NCBI GenBank assembly: GCA_905200615.1
Contig: CAJKLB010000010.1
Location: 1 to 63,416, forward strand
Source: an uncultured Selenomonadales bacterium
GTDB lineage: Bacteria; Bacillota; Clostridia; Christensenellales; QALW01
Length of the DNA stretch: 63,416 nt
Reading direction: 5' to 3'
Part shown: positions 1 through 9,185 of the stretch, one piece after another
How positions within the stretch are numbered: the stretch's first letter is position 1
How the letters are laid out: every line of letters begins with the position of its first letter
Program-made: the position numbers and the translations under genes
The notes under the pieces: model-generated
The model's input: only the letters and a program-made list of their open reading frames with translations
What the model was told of the DNA's origin: nothing
Database searches by the model: none

Positions 1-49
1 TTCCGATGTTTACATGCGGCTTCGTTCTTTCAAACTTGCTCTTTGCCAT
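1..49 (-). CDS. tuf: Elongation factor Tu, N-terminal end only
   Basis: The first 49 bases, read on the minus strand, encode MAKSKFERTKPHVNIG, the highly conserved start of bacterial EF-Tu, the GTPase that delivers aminoacyl-tRNA to the ribosome. The rest of the gene lies off the left edge. A strong Shine-Dalgarno (AGGAGG) sits 8 bases upstream of the ATG. A tRNA-Gly gene lies about 50 bases upstream on the same strand, so a shared tRNA-tuf transcript is possible. Identification is from sequence memory of the family; only 16 residues are visible. Confidence 0.93.
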   Translation of the reverse strand, partial: MAKSKFERTKPHVNIG

Positions 50-100
50 TTCTTATTCCTCCTGATACACCGTTTAAATTTGTACCGCGCCATGCGGCTG

Positions 101-174
101 TGGAGCGGGTGATGGGAATCGAACCCACGCGGCTTGCTTGGGAAGCAAGAACTCTGCCATTGAGCTACACCCGC
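101..174 (-). tRNA. tRNA-Gly (anticodon CCC)
   Basis: Read on the minus strand this folds as a full cloverleaf. A 7-bp acceptor stem (GCGGGTG with CACCCGC) is followed by a D-arm, a 5-bp anticodon stem (CTTGC/GCAAG) with loop TTCCCAA, and a T-arm with GTTCGATT. The anticodon CCC is at 140-142 and decodes GGG glycine codons. The 3' CCA is encoded (101-103). It stands directly upstream of tuf on the same strand. Confidence 0.95.
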
Positions 175-440
175 GGATACAACCATATTTTATAATATTT
201 AAAATCCTTTGTCAAACAAAACCGTAAAACAAAATGATTTATTTTTATTTTTCCGCGGCTTTTTTGTTTTTGTCTACCAAAACATCACATTTTTTTACAG
301 CAAATTATGGCAGATAATATTTTTTGCATTTTTCGGTGTTCAAAGATAACTTGTTATAAAAAGAGGGATACGTATTGTAATTGAAATAAATTTATTGTAA
401 AATAATCAATAACAGCGAAAAAAGCAGTATGGTGATAAAC
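175..440. other. Intergenic region between tRNA-Gly and the AraC gene
   Basis: This AT-rich stretch must hold the tRNA/tuf promoter (minus) and that of the AraC gene (plus). I see no confident -35/-10 pair, hairpin terminator or further gene in it. Confidence 0.4.
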
Positions 441-1310
441 ATGAATGAAAAAGAATATCCGATGGCAAAACTGATTATGCCGGAAAGAGCAATGTACATC
501 AAATACAGTTATGGATTTAAAGGAGCGCGTGTAAAACCCCATGATCACGGTGTTATGGAAATTGTTCTGATCATGAAAGGAACTTGTACGCACTATTTTG
601 AAGGAAAAAGTCATATTTTGATTCCCGGTGATTTCTACGTGATTCATCCGACGCAAATTCATGCCATCAACATGGATACAGATTGCCGCTGGTGCGATAT
701 ATTAGTATTAACTCAAAATAATACAAGAGAGCAACAGGAAATTTTTTTATTACCGGATATGCAAAAGCTGTTATATCAAAACGATCCCTCTTTAGGATAT
801 CCCCTGTATCATATACCAGTGATTCAAAGAGAAGATATTCTTTACCTTATTAAGCAAATTATTAACGAACAGGATAAACAAACAGAGAATACCGAAATTC
901 GTCTCCGCGCTTATTTTTGTCTGTTGATGACGCAGCTTTCGCAAATCGTAAATATATCTCATACAAGGCTCACACTGGAAAGAAACGATGTCGCGCGAAT
1001 ATTAGCGTATCTGGAGGAGAATTTTGACCGGCCCATACGTATTGGTTCTTTAGCGGCGGATATGGGGTTCAGTGAAAGCCAGCTGCGCAGAGTATTTAAA
1101 GAGCAAACGGGATTTTCCCCGGTGGATTATTTAAATCATCTGCGCGTTCAAAAAGCAGAAATAATGCTCAAAAGCAGTGAGTTTACAATAACGGAAATCG
1201 CCGAAAAAGTAGGAATTTATGATACGTCCTATTTTTCAAGGCTGTATAAAAAATATACAAAGAAAAGTCCTTCACAAGACCGAGTGAAGAATAAAGAAAA
1301 AATCATTTAA
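441..1310 (+). CDS. AraC family transcriptional regulator
   Basis: Protein of about 289 residues with an N-terminal cupin-like sensor domain (HDHGVMEIVLIMKG and a following GDFYVIHP segment) and two C-terminal helix-turn-helix motifs. The second ends in the classic DTSYFSRLYKKYTKKSP signature. Such regulators usually activate sugar-utilisation genes in response to a ligand bound by the cupin. An upstream in-frame ATG exists at 429, but the ATG at 441 has GGTGAT correctly spaced before it and is preferred. The gene is co-oriented with and just upstream of the sulfatase, so it is the likely local regulator of the sulfatase/GH36 group (inference). Confidence 0.9.
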   Translation: MNEKEYPMAKLIMPERAMYIKYSYGFKGARVKPHDHGVMEIVLIMKGTCTHYFEGKSHILIPGDFYVIHPTQIHAINMDTDCRWCDILVLTQNNTREQQEIFLLPDMQKLLYQNDPSLGYPLYHIPVIQREDILYLIKQIINEQDKQTENTEIRLRAYFCLLMTQLSQIVNISHTRLTLERNDVARILAYLEENFDRPIRIGSLAADMGFSESQLRRVFKEQTGFSPVDYLNHLRVQKAEIMLKSSEFTITEIAEKVGIYDTSYFSRLYKKYTKKSPSQDRVKNKEKII

Positions 1311-1417
1311 TATCTACGGATGCTTGTTTTCTCCAAATTTTTTGGTGAAAAGTTCTATTCTCTCGGTAAAAAATTTTTATATAATAAAGGTATAAAAATT
1401 TTACGGGAGGAGCAAGT

Positions 1418-4400
1418 ATGCGCGGAAAAATATATGTAAAAAAGAAATATCTGAGGTTACTTATGGCACTCTTTTTATCTGCATGCTGCGGTGTAATTAA
1501 CGTAAGCAGTTTTGCGTCGCCTATTCGTGTGGAAGCCGCGGCGGATAAACCGAATATTATCTATATTTTCAGTGACGAGCAAATTTATTCCGGCTGGAAT
1601 AAACAGAACAGCGAAGTCTATACGCCGAATTTGAACCGGCTTGCTGCGGAAGGAACGTATTTTACACAATGCGTTTCCAATTGTCCTATTTGTGTGCCGT
1701 ACCGAAATATTCTGGTTAACGGACGTATGGTGCGGGATACTTCTGTTCTTCGAAACATCGTGAATGCCGATTATACAACGCAATATGAAGGATATGCCAA
1801 GCATTTACAAAACGCAGGCTACTATACCGGGTATGTCGGAAAGCTTCATTTGACTTCAGGTTTGGCTACAGTTGAGCAAAGACAAATTTTCGGATATGAC
1901 TATTGGCAGCAAACTTTAGGGGAAGACTGCCTGGATGTGGCCTATTATGATTTTAAAAGCGGAACAAATAAAATATATGAAGGCTATGCGGCTACCGGGC
2001 AAATGACCGACGCTATCCGTTTTGTAAAGGAGCACGCCAATGATGATCAGCCGTTCATGCTCACGCTTTCTATGTTTCCTCCTCACGCGGTGAAACGGGG
2101 TGAATCTTATGTGAATGCCGATGCTCCGCAAAAATGGGTGGATTATTACGCGGATAAAGAAATCACCTTCCGTGAAGGCGTGTCGGAATCTATGAGGACG
2201 CAGGAAGCTATTGACAGCATCAAGCAATATTATGCGCACTGTTCCGCGATAGATGAGGAAGTAGGCAGAATGCTGGATGCGGTTCAGGAAGCGGGAATAA
2301 AGGATAATACCATTGTTGTATTTACCAGTGATCATGGTGACTTCCTATGGACGCATAACCGCACGGCAGGAAAAGGAATGCCGTATGAAGAAGCGATTCG
2401 TGTACCGTTTATTGTTTCGTGGCCCGGCAAAATTGAAAAAGGCGCTGTCAGCGACGCGTTATTTTCCGCCGTTGATATCGCGCCCACAATGTTGGGGCTG
2501 GCAGGCCTTGATAAACCCGTTTATATGGACGGTATCAATTTTGCACCGATGCTTCTGGGTGAAAATATGAATTTGCCGCAAGCGGTATTTCTCTCCGCGG
2601 ATGAAGGCGGCGGAGGTGTTTGGCGAGGGGTACGTACAGAACGCTATACGTATTCTATCGGTAAATATAACTTTTTATTTGATAATCAAAAGGATCCGGG
2701 ACAACTCAATAATTTATTTGATAATCCTGAATATGCGAGTATTCAGGCTCAGCTTGATAAACAGTTATATGAATTGGAAACACAATACGGATTGGACCCT
2801 ATGGCGGGAAAATGGCTGGATGCTTTTAATATTATGGGAAATGAAGGAAGTTTTGAAAGCGGAGATCTTGAGGGCTGGCAATCCTGCGTCGGCGGACCCT
2901 GTAACGGCAGTATTACCGAGGAAGAGGCGTATACGGGTAATTATTCTATGGCTATGCGCGGCAGGACAAACAGTTGGGATACGCTGGGGTATAATGTGCT
3001 TCCCTTAATAAAAGAATTGGGAACGGGAGAATATAAGTTCTGTTTAAACGCGAAAAAAATGCCGGATAATACCAACAAATTTCCGCGCCTTATTTTCCGG
3101 CATGACGGCGCCTCTCCCAATATAGTCAATAATATGGGAAACGTGGCCCCCGCTGTAGCCGAGGCTTCTTCCGATGAAAACGGTTGGTGCACCTATATTT
3201 TAACAGTGAATATAACGCAAGCGCTGTATAACGAGATCTGCCAGCGCGGCAAAATATGGCTTTGCTTTGATTCTTTAGCCGGTGACTTGTATATTGACAA
3301 TTTCCGTATCTATAAATCAGGCGTAAAAAGTGATTATTTCGATGACGGACTGGTAAATAACGGCGACTTTGAGTCTTTTGAAACAGGTACGGTACTGCCG
3401 ATGAATATTACCACCGATGAATGGAATCCAAATCTCAGCGGCGTGACGATCGTTTCCTCTCCCGCAAAAAGCGGAGAACGTGCCGCGTTCATATCCAACC
3501 GACAGTTTAATTATAATACGGTAATGAATCGTTCCTTAAAAAGTGTGATAGAAAAAAACGGTACCGGCAGATATATTGCTTCCGCCTATATAAAAGTAGC
3601 ACAAGGAGAGGAGCCGACTTCTTTTCGTATGAGTCTAAGGGATTTCGGTACCGGAGGCAGGCAATATGATTCCGCTCCTGTTACAATCGGGCCTCAGGAC
3701 GGATGGGTAAAATTTTCCTTAGAAGTAAACTTTGAAAGTATGCCCAAAGGTGATGTAGGATGCTATTTCAATACGCCTTCCACGACAGTACCGTTTTCCG
3801 ATTTCTACATGGATATGTTCTCTTTTAAAAAAGTTGAATTGCTGCTGGATCAATCCGATGTTGAACTGTCTTTAGGCGAAAGTAAAAAGCTGAATGCGTT
3901 TTTTAGTTCTTACCGTAACGGCAAAGCCGTAACATGGACCTGTGATCGTCCGGATATCGTAAAAGTAGAAAACGGAAGGATTACCGGACTGAGTCTCGGC
4001 AATGCCATTGTCACCGCAATGGCGGAAGGTCTCTGCGCAACCTGCAGCGTCACAGTCAAATGCCCTCATGCGCATACAACCATTTTTCCTGAAAAGCCCT
4101 CTACCTGTACCGAACAAGGCAATACCGCTTACACCGTTTGCAAGGATTGCGGAAAAATAATCAGCGGATCCAATGAAAAACTGCCATTGGAAAATCATAA
4201 CTGGGAAAATTACCGCAGCGATAACGCAGATGAGCAAAAACATTATCGGATCTGTTCTGTTTGCAAAGAAAAGGATGCAGGAGAAATTCATCAGTGGAGC
4301 GCAGACACGGCAACCGAGGAAAGTGACAAGTACTGTGTTGTGTGTGGATATATTGCAGAAAAGTTTCACGTACATCAAGCAGTTTTGGTAAAAGGTCAGG

Positions 4401-4702
4401 ATGCAACCTGTACCCAAAGCGGTATCAAAGACTATTATACGTGTTCCTGCGGAAAATTTTTTGAAGATGAGCACTGCAGCAGAGAAATCACGGATATTGA
4501 TACTTGGAAAAAAATCGCCCCGAAAGGACATACCGATGAAAATCAAGATCTTGTTTGTGATTTGTGCGGCACAAAGTTAGCCGGATCCGACTCCGTTCAG
4601 ACCGGAGATGTCGGAAGCCGATACGCGTGGATTGTTTTAGTTTCCGCAGCGGCGGGAGCCGTCTTAACCGGATATAAACAGAAAAGCCAGAATAAAATAT
4701 AA
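1418..4702 (+). CDS. Surface-anchored type I sulfatase with Ig-like and Cys-rich modules
   Basis: The 1094-residue protein starts with a signal peptide (hydrophobic segment about 13-25, processing near 41). The alkaline-phosphatase-superfamily sulfatase domain (about 44-470) has metal-ligand segment FSDEQ, the formylglycine motif CVPYR with Cys92 as the residue to be converted, VNGR just after it, and FTSDHGD further on. The cysteine form needs a maturase, presumably anSME in an anaerobe; none is encoded here. Two carbohydrate-binding-like beta modules (about 470-800) follow, then a BIG_2 Ig-like domain (about 805-885) and repeats of the type C-x-x-C-G. The tail has VQTGD, a hydrophobic helix and a short basic end, resembling clostridial (N/S)PxTG-type sorting signals. 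RBS GGGAGG precedes the ATG. It would desulfate an external glycan; the substrate is not determinable from sequence. Confidence 0.93.
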   Translation: MRGKIYVKKKYLRLLMALFLSACCGVINVSSFASPIRVEAAADKPNIIYIFSDEQIYSGWNKQNSEVYTPNLNRLAAEGTYFTQCVSNCPICVPYRNILVNGRMVRDTSVLRNIVNADYTTQYEGYAKHLQNAGYYTGYVGKLHLTSGLATVEQRQIFGYDYWQQTLGEDCLDVAYYDFKSGTNKIYEGYAATGQMTDAIRFVKEHANDDQPFMLTLSMFPPHAVKRGESYVNADAPQKWVDYYADKEITFREGVSESMRTQEAIDSIKQYYAHCSAIDEEVGRMLDAVQEAGIKDNTIVVFTSDHGDFLWTHNRTAGKGMPYEEAIRVPFIVSWPGKIEKGAVSDALFSAVDIAPTMLGLAGLDKPVYMDGINFAPMLLGENMNLPQAVFLSADEGGGGVWRGVRTERYTYSIGKYNFLFDNQKDPGQLNNLFDNPEYASIQAQLDKQLYELETQYGLDPMAGKWLDAFNIMGNEGSFESGDLEGWQSCVGGPCNGSITEEEAYTGNYSMAMRGRTNSWDTLGYNVLPLIKELGTGEYKFCLNAKKMPDNTNKFPRLIFRHDGASPNIVNNMGNVAPAVAEASSDENGWCTYILTVNITQALYNEICQRGKIWLCFDSLAGDLYIDNFRIYKSGVKSDYFDDGLVNNGDFESFETGTVLPMNITTDEWNPNLSGVTIVSSPAKSGERAAFISNRQFNYNTVMNRSLKSVIEKNGTGRYIASAYIKVAQGEEPTSFRMSLRDFGTGGRQYDSAPVTIGPQDGWVKFSLEVNFESMPKGDVGCYFNTPSTTVPFSDFYMDMFSFKKVELLLDQSDVELSLGESKKLNAFFSSYRNGKAVTWTCDRPDIVKVENGRITGLSLGNAIVTAMAEGLCATCSVTVKCPHAHTTIFPEKPSTCTEQGNTAYTVCKDCGKIISGSNEKLPLENHNWENYRSDNADEQKHYRICSVCKEKDAGEIHQWSADTATEESDKYCVVCGYIAEKFHVHQAVLVKGQDATCTQSGIKDYYTCSCGKFFEDEHCSREITDIDTWKKIAPKGHTDENQDLVCDLCGTKLAGSDSVQTGDVGSRYAWIVLVSAAAGAVLTGYKQKSQNKI

Positions 4703-4719
4703 GCGATATTCCTTCTTTT

Positions 4720-4742
4720 AAAACCCGGATTCTCCGGGTTTT
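4720..4742 (+). terminator. Rho-independent terminator after the sulfatase gene
   Basis: The palindrome AAAACCCGG-ATTCT-CCGGGTTTT, with T-rich sequence following, lies 18 bases after the sulfatase stop codon. It suggests that the downstream GH36 gene uses its own promoter. Confidence 0.85.
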
Positions 4743-4849
4743 AATTTTTTATATATACGCCAATCAAACAGGCAAATTTTTCAGTTATGGCTTTATCAAT
4801 AATATGTTGCAAAACTATAATTTTTATTTGTATTTTTAAGAGAATATTG

Positions 4850-4878
4850 TTGACACACGGACTAAAATACGATATAAA
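4850..4878 (+). promoter_or_regulatory. Sigma-A promoter for the GH36 gene
   Basis: TTGACA (4850-4855) and TATAAA (4873-4878) are separated by exactly 17 bases. The roughly 165-base untranslated leader that follows is AT-rich and shows no riboswitch I recognise. Confidence 0.75.
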
Positions 4879-5050
4879 TAATTCAAAGCTTTTTATAATG
4901 GTTTTGGCTTAAAATCCATGTTTTGCGGTATAAAAATAAACCGAAAAGTTTTATATTCCGACAGATTTTTTTATAATGAACAATGAATATATTTATTTTT
5001 GATGGATTTTTTAAAAAACAATTTTTTAGGAAAAGTAAAGGAGAAAGCTT

Positions 5051-7072
5051 ATGGAAAATATAAGCGGCATATTTGTTTGGGCGGATGATAACTGTTATGA
5101 GCTGAAGGAGCAATCTCAACTGGATTGCGGCGTATTCCTTTTAAGATGGAAGAAGAATGCTGTTTCCTGCGGGGTTGAATATACTTTGCTGCTTCAGGCG
5201 CAAAAGGCGGTACCGTTAAACAGAATTGATGTTGAATTTGTATTTGAACAGGATTTTTCTTCGGATAAACTTTTATTTTTTAATAATGGGTTTTGTACCA
5301 ACGATTTTGCGTTTATCACCGAAATAAAAGAAGAAAAAATTGTTTCCAGAGATTTACTGATGTATAAAAATCCAAACGGCCGATTCTTTAATCTGGCGGT
5401 TACCACAGCCGAAAGATTTTTAACCAGATTTATCAGCAATAACCGTTCGGCGGTACTAAGATATTATATGGAAGACAAAACTTTAGTTCCGGGGCAGGAA
5501 TATCAGTTGGAACAGTTTGTTGTGGAAGAAACATCAGAAGGCGGCGCTTTCTTTTCAGCCTATGCTTCTTTTATGGCGCAAAAGCATCAGATTACCTTGC
5601 CTCAACAGGTTGACAGCGGGTGGTCCTCCTGGTCCTGCTATTACGGCAATGTGACAGAAGAGCGGGTGCTTGCGCAAAGTGAGAATATGAAACGGCAGTT
5701 CTCTGACCGCGGAGCAGATCTAATTCAAATTGACGACGGCTGGCAGAAGGAATCCACCTTCAGTTCCGATTGGACGGCAAATGAAAAAAGTTTTGCCGGT
5801 GGCATGCAGAAGCTTTCTCAAGAATTAAATACCATGGGGTTACGCTTGGGACTTTGGTTTGCGCCTACGCTTATGGTGAACAACAGCCGTTTTTTCAAAG
5901 AACATTATGACTATAATATTTTTTACAAAGATGAGATTCGGCGCTCTTTTGGCGGAAACGAGGTCCTTGCCAGTGAGGGAGACGGCTCGGTGTATCCGTT
6001 GGATTTAGAGAACAGCCGGGTACTGAAACATATAAAAGATTCTTTTGAAAACGCGGTTAAAAATTTTAACTGCCGCTATTTTAAAATTGATTTTTTAGTT
6101 CGCTCGCTGATTCGCTGCAACACGGAAGATGATGTTGTGACTTATCAGAACGATTATTGTGTGGCGGTGTATAAAAATGCTGTTCGTCAAATTCGACAAA
6201 CGGTAGGTAGGGATACCTATCTTTTAGCCTGCGGCGCTCCGATTACTGAGGCTGCCGGTGTGTTTGATTCTATTCGTGCTTCTCAGGATATTACTTGGTG
6301 CAAGGGAAATTTTGAACATCCGGGATATTGGACGTTGATTGTAAAAAACGCACAGAACATTTTTTTACGCAGCTATTATCATAATAAGATGTTTTTAAAT
6401 GATCCTGACGCGCTTTTGGTAAGAGATTATTTAGGGGAAAAAGATGATGATTTTCGTGCCAGTCTGGATGAAGCACGGGTATGGGCTACCGTGGTTGCAA
6501 TGAGCGGCGGTGCGGTTTTGATAAATGAGGAACTGGAAAAGCTAAGTGAAGAGCGGAAAGAAATCATACGCCAAGTATTGCCGCCTATTGGCGTAGGCCT
6601 TGTTCCGGAGGACTTTTTTGAATATCCTCTATGTACCAAAATTCGTTTAAATTACGGAGACGCGCAAATTGCGGCCGTTTTTAACTGGCAGGATGAAACA
6701 ATTGATAAAGCGCTGAACATAGATTCAACGGTTCTGGCGTTTGACTGCTGGAGCAAACAGTTTTTAGGCCAGTTTCAATCTCAAATATCGCTGCCGGCTA
6801 TGAAGCCCCACAGTGTTCGCGCGCTGCTTTTGAAAAAAATTGGTGATACGCCTGCGTTCTTGTGTGATGATTATAATTTTTATATGGGGATAAAAACCGT
6901 TAAAAGCACATGGGAAGAAGGCAATCTTAGACTTGAAAACGCCAAAGGAAATATCTTTTTGTATTGTCCGGATTCTTGGCGGTGCGAAGAAGGAATAATC
7001 GTAGCCGCTTTAGAAAACGGCAAAGTTTTGAAAATAGCTCCAACAGATTTTGTGCGCTTTGAAAAAAAATAA
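5051..7072 (+). CDS. GH36 family alpha-galactosidase
   Basis: The 673-residue cytoplasmic protein (no signal peptide) hydrolyses terminal alpha-galactosides, by family. The N-terminal beta-sandwich (to about 180) leads into a TIM barrel with the melibiase segments SGWSSWSCYYGNVTEE and DLIQIDDGWQ. The nucleophile is Asp347 in FKIDF and the acid/base is Asp413 in SIRASQD, a spacing typical of GH36. A C-terminal beta domain closes the protein. An alpha-N-acetylgalactosaminidase specificity within GH36 cannot be excluded. RBS AAAGGAGA precedes the ATG. The gene follows the sulfatase but has its own promoter; together they suggest stepwise trimming of a sulfated, galactose-capped glycan (inference). 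Confidence 0.9.
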   Translation: MENISGIFVWADDNCYELKEQSQLDCGVFLLRWKKNAVSCGVEYTLLLQAQKAVPLNRIDVEFVFEQDFSSDKLLFFNNGFCTNDFAFITEIKEEKIVSRDLLMYKNPNGRFFNLAVTTAERFLTRFISNNRSAVLRYYMEDKTLVPGQEYQLEQFVVEETSEGGAFFSAYASFMAQKHQITLPQQVDSGWSSWSCYYGNVTEERVLAQSENMKRQFSDRGADLIQIDDGWQKESTFSSDWTANEKSFAGGMQKLSQELNTMGLRLGLWFAPTLMVNNSRFFKEHYDYNIFYKDEIRRSFGGNEVLASEGDGSVYPLDLENSRVLKHIKDSFENAVKNFNCRYFKIDFLVRSLIRCNTEDDVVTYQNDYCVAVYKNAVRQIRQTVGRDTYLLACGAPITEAAGVFDSIRASQDITWCKGNFEHPGYWTLIVKNAQNIFLRSYYHNKMFLNDPDALLVRDYLGEKDDDFRASLDEARVWATVVAMSGGAVLINEELEKLSEERKEIIRQVLPPIGVGLVPEDFFEYPLCTKIRLNYGDAQIAAVFNWQDETIDKALNIDSTVLAFDCWSKQFLGQFQSQISLPAMKPHSVRALLLKKIGDTPAFLCDDYNFYMGIKTVKSTWEEGNLRLENAKGNIFLYCPDSWRCEEGIIVAALENGKVLKIAPTDFVRFEKK

Positions 7073-7199
7073 ATTCGAGAGAATGAGAAAATTGCAAATT
7101 CTGCTGTAAAAAACGGATTGTTAACGTCAAGGAAAAAGAAACAAAAGCATTATAGATCGCCTGTACGCGCGGATAATAGATAAAGTAAAATACAAAAAC

Positions 7200-7430
7200 C
7201 GTTGCAGCGTATCAAAAAGTCATACGGCAGAAAAAGTTGCACATTTCATTCATCTTTCTCAAAAAGTGATGGGGATCTGAGACAAACGTCCGGTTCATCC
7301 TTTTCAAAAGGCCGAATCTTACCCAAGATAGTACAAGAAGCCCTTAAAATATCCCGGAAAATATTTTGCGAAGGGTTCCTTTCCCCGCGAGTTCTCCGAT
7401 ACAATTCATAAAAATTTCGAGTTTCTTATT
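7200..7430 (+). repeat. Dispersed repeat, copy 1 (degenerate, plus orientation)
   Basis: Begins with AAAGTTGCACATTTC and ends around CGCGAGTTCTCCGATACA followed by TCATAAAAATTT. The same order of short blocks is found in the copies near 8.1-8.3 kb, 26.7-26.9 kb and 50.7-50.9 kb. No credible ORF spans it. Boundaries are approximate because the copies are strongly diverged. Confidence 0.5.
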
Positions 7431-7730
7431 ACGATTCACGAACAGGTTTTTCGGCCGGCTGTAATACCGCACCGCGGTGTTTGAGAGTGTCAACAACGTT
7501 CACTCTCTTGGTGGGAAATACCGATCTCTCAAAAATCATTGATTTTCAGACTGCATTCTATTCTCGCCTCGCCACCCCCTACGCCCTTAAAAAACCGCTT
7601 ATCAAGCGGTTTTTTGCTTATAAATAATTTTTTTGACGTGCCTGTCAAAAAAAACCGCGGCTCAACTCCGCAAAAAAATCAAATTTTAGGTTTGTCTACA
7701 GGCTGCAACACCGCACCGAGAAATTTCTTC
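7430..7730. other. Non-coding stretch with a diverged internal duplication
   Basis: Two related blocks occur in it, GGCTGTAATACCGCACCG (near 7460) and GGCTGCAACACCGCACCG (near 7700). Read on the minus strand they give the peptide-like strings GAVLQPAEKP and GAVLQPVDKP, both in frames full of stops. A perfect GAGAGTG/CACTCTC inverted repeat lies near 7482-7506. This may be eroded coding sequence or a multi-copy repeat; I cannot assign it. Confidence 0.35.
7589..7615. terminator. Strong bidirectional hairpin terminator
   Basis: AAAAAACCGCTT and AAGCGGTTTTTT form a 12-bp stem with a 3-base loop and T-runs on either strand. It stands alone in the 7.1-8.4 kb non-coding region, so the transcript it ends is unclear. 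Confidence 0.75.
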
Positions 7731-8109
7731 CTATTTATAATTTTCTTTCAGCAAGCACAATTTTTTATTATTGATTTTCCCTTATCGATTGAAAAATTTT
7801 TCTAATTATATCCTTTTAGGTCCTTTCCAACACAAAATCTGCTTATTGTTTAAGAATTACCCTTCTATTTTCACGAATGCGCATAGATAAATTCCAATAC
7901 CTTTTCAGCTGTCCCTATACAATATTTTAACTTTTCCAGAATACCGTCTTCTTTTCAAAAGTCCTATTTTTTCCTTATTCTTGGATCAACGCGAGAGCGG
8001 TTACTGCAGGAACTGTTCCCGCGAAAGATGTTACGCAGGATTTTACCGATAACACTTATGATTGCTCTATACAGAAAAAAGAGACATCACAAAAAAATGT
8101 CTCTCAATC

Positions 8110-8345
8110 CGCTAAAAGCCCCATTAGCAAACAGATATAAAAAATTTTTATGTATCACGTGGAAAGAATTTCTCTTCGGTAAACGGCTCATCGGAACAAC
8201 GCCCTTCCTATGCTCTTTGGAACAAGATATTGCTCCTTGAAAAGGGCGAATCGGGGTTTTATCCGGCACCTCACACAGTTAAAGAAGTAGAGAAAACCCT
8301 TTTTGTTCAACCTTTTTAACCATATGACTTTTGAGGCACTCTGAT
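8110..8345 (-). repeat. Dispersed repeat, copy 2 (minus orientation)
   Basis: Shares with the 26.7 kb copy the block AAAAAATTTTTATGTATCAC, then CTCT-CG-TAAACGGCTC. About 130 bases further on, both have GAGAGAA/GAGAAAA, a TTCAAC or GCAACT block and the ending TTTTGAGGCACTCTG. The rest of the 7.1-8.4 kb region contains no gene I can support. Confidence 0.65.
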
Positions 8346-8396
8346 AAATATCACAAAAGGAATAGCCCCTCTGTCTGTTTTCAGCATTTTAAAATT

Positions 8397-9185
8397 CTAT
8401 CCGCCAATCTGTCCTAAAAGTCCTTTCGCATTCACCGCGGCAAGCAATGCCTGCATTTTTTCATCATCGGGAGAAACCAAATCCTTCAGTTCATAGTCCC
8501 GACCAAGGCCGGCATACTTATCAACGCCGAAACGGTGATACGGCAAAAGATGTAAATGTGTTACATTTTTCAAATGGGACGCAAATTCAGCAATCGCTGA
8601 AATTTCCTCAACAGTATCGTTAAAAGTAGGAATAACCGGAACGCGAATAATCAAATTGGCTCCTGAATCAGCAATTTTTTTTGCATTCTCAAGCATCAAT
8701 TCATTATTTTGGTTGGTAAAAGCTTTATGTTTTTGACTGTTCATATGTTTAATATCCATCAAAAACGTATCGATATGCGGCAGCAAGCGGGAAACCACCG
8801 AAAACGACGCACATGCCGTTGTTTCAATCGCCGTGTTAATTCCGCGTTCTTTAGCCTGCATCAAAAGCGCTTCGGCAAAATCCGGCTGGCACATGCTTTC
8901 TCCCCCGGAAAGCGTCATTCCCCCGCCGGAACGGCGATAATAAATACGGTCCTTTTCCACTTCATGCAAAACTTCTCGTACGGATACATCGCGTCCTACC
9001 GTTTTAACCGTTCCGTTCTGCGTCATTTGCTGAATCGCATATTCCTGAGATTCGGGATTACAGCACCATTTACAGCGAAGAACACATCCTTTTAAAAATA
9101 CAATTGTCCGTATTCCGGGGCCGTCATGCACCGAAAACCGCTGAATATCAAAAATTCTTCCTGTTACATCAAGCTGCTGCATCAA
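8397..9185 (-). CDS. Glycyl radical enzyme activating enzyme (radical SAM)
   Basis: The 262-residue activase abstracts a hydrogen from the glycine of the partner GRE using a [4Fe-4S] cluster and S-adenosylmethionine. The N-terminal VHDGPGIRT segment is followed by the cluster motif C-V-L-R-C-K-W-C (CxxxCxxC) near residues 34-41 and by the SAM-binding stretch SGGGMTLSGGE. The loop after the cluster is short, so the ferredoxin-like insert with eight extra cysteines seen in many GRE activases is absent, as in the PFL activase. Its start codon overlaps the stop of the GRE gene (TGATG), indicating translational coupling and assigning the GRE encoded by 9182-11710 as its substrate. Confidence 0.93.
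   Translation of the reverse strand: MMQQLDVTGRIFDIQRFSVHDGPGIRTIVFLKGCVLRCKWCCNPESQEYAIQQMTQNGTVKTVGRDVSVREVLHEVEKDRIYYRRSGGGMTLSGGESMCQPDFAEALLMQAKERGINTAIETTACASFSVVSRLLPHIDTFLMDIKHMNSQKHKAFTNQNNELMLENAKKIADSGANLIIRVPVIPTFNDTVEEISAIAEFASHLKNVTHLHLLPYHRFGVDKYAGLGRDYELKDLVSPDDEKMQALLAAVNAKGLLGQIGG

Noticed and set aside
3872..4546. 224-codon minus-strand frame inside the sulfatase gene
   Set aside because: Shadow of the Cys-rich C-terminal region; the plus frame is clearly the coding one.
7540..7620. A 3'-end-like GCCTCGCCACCCC string before a terminator, considered as a tmRNA end
   Set aside because: There is no T-arm (GGTTCGA) and no CCA, and no matching 5' half or tag reading frame.
8397..9185. 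GRE activase considered as the missing anaerobic sulfatase maturase
   Set aside because: It lacks the SPASM cysteine-rich extension, is too short, and is translationally coupled to the GRE gene.
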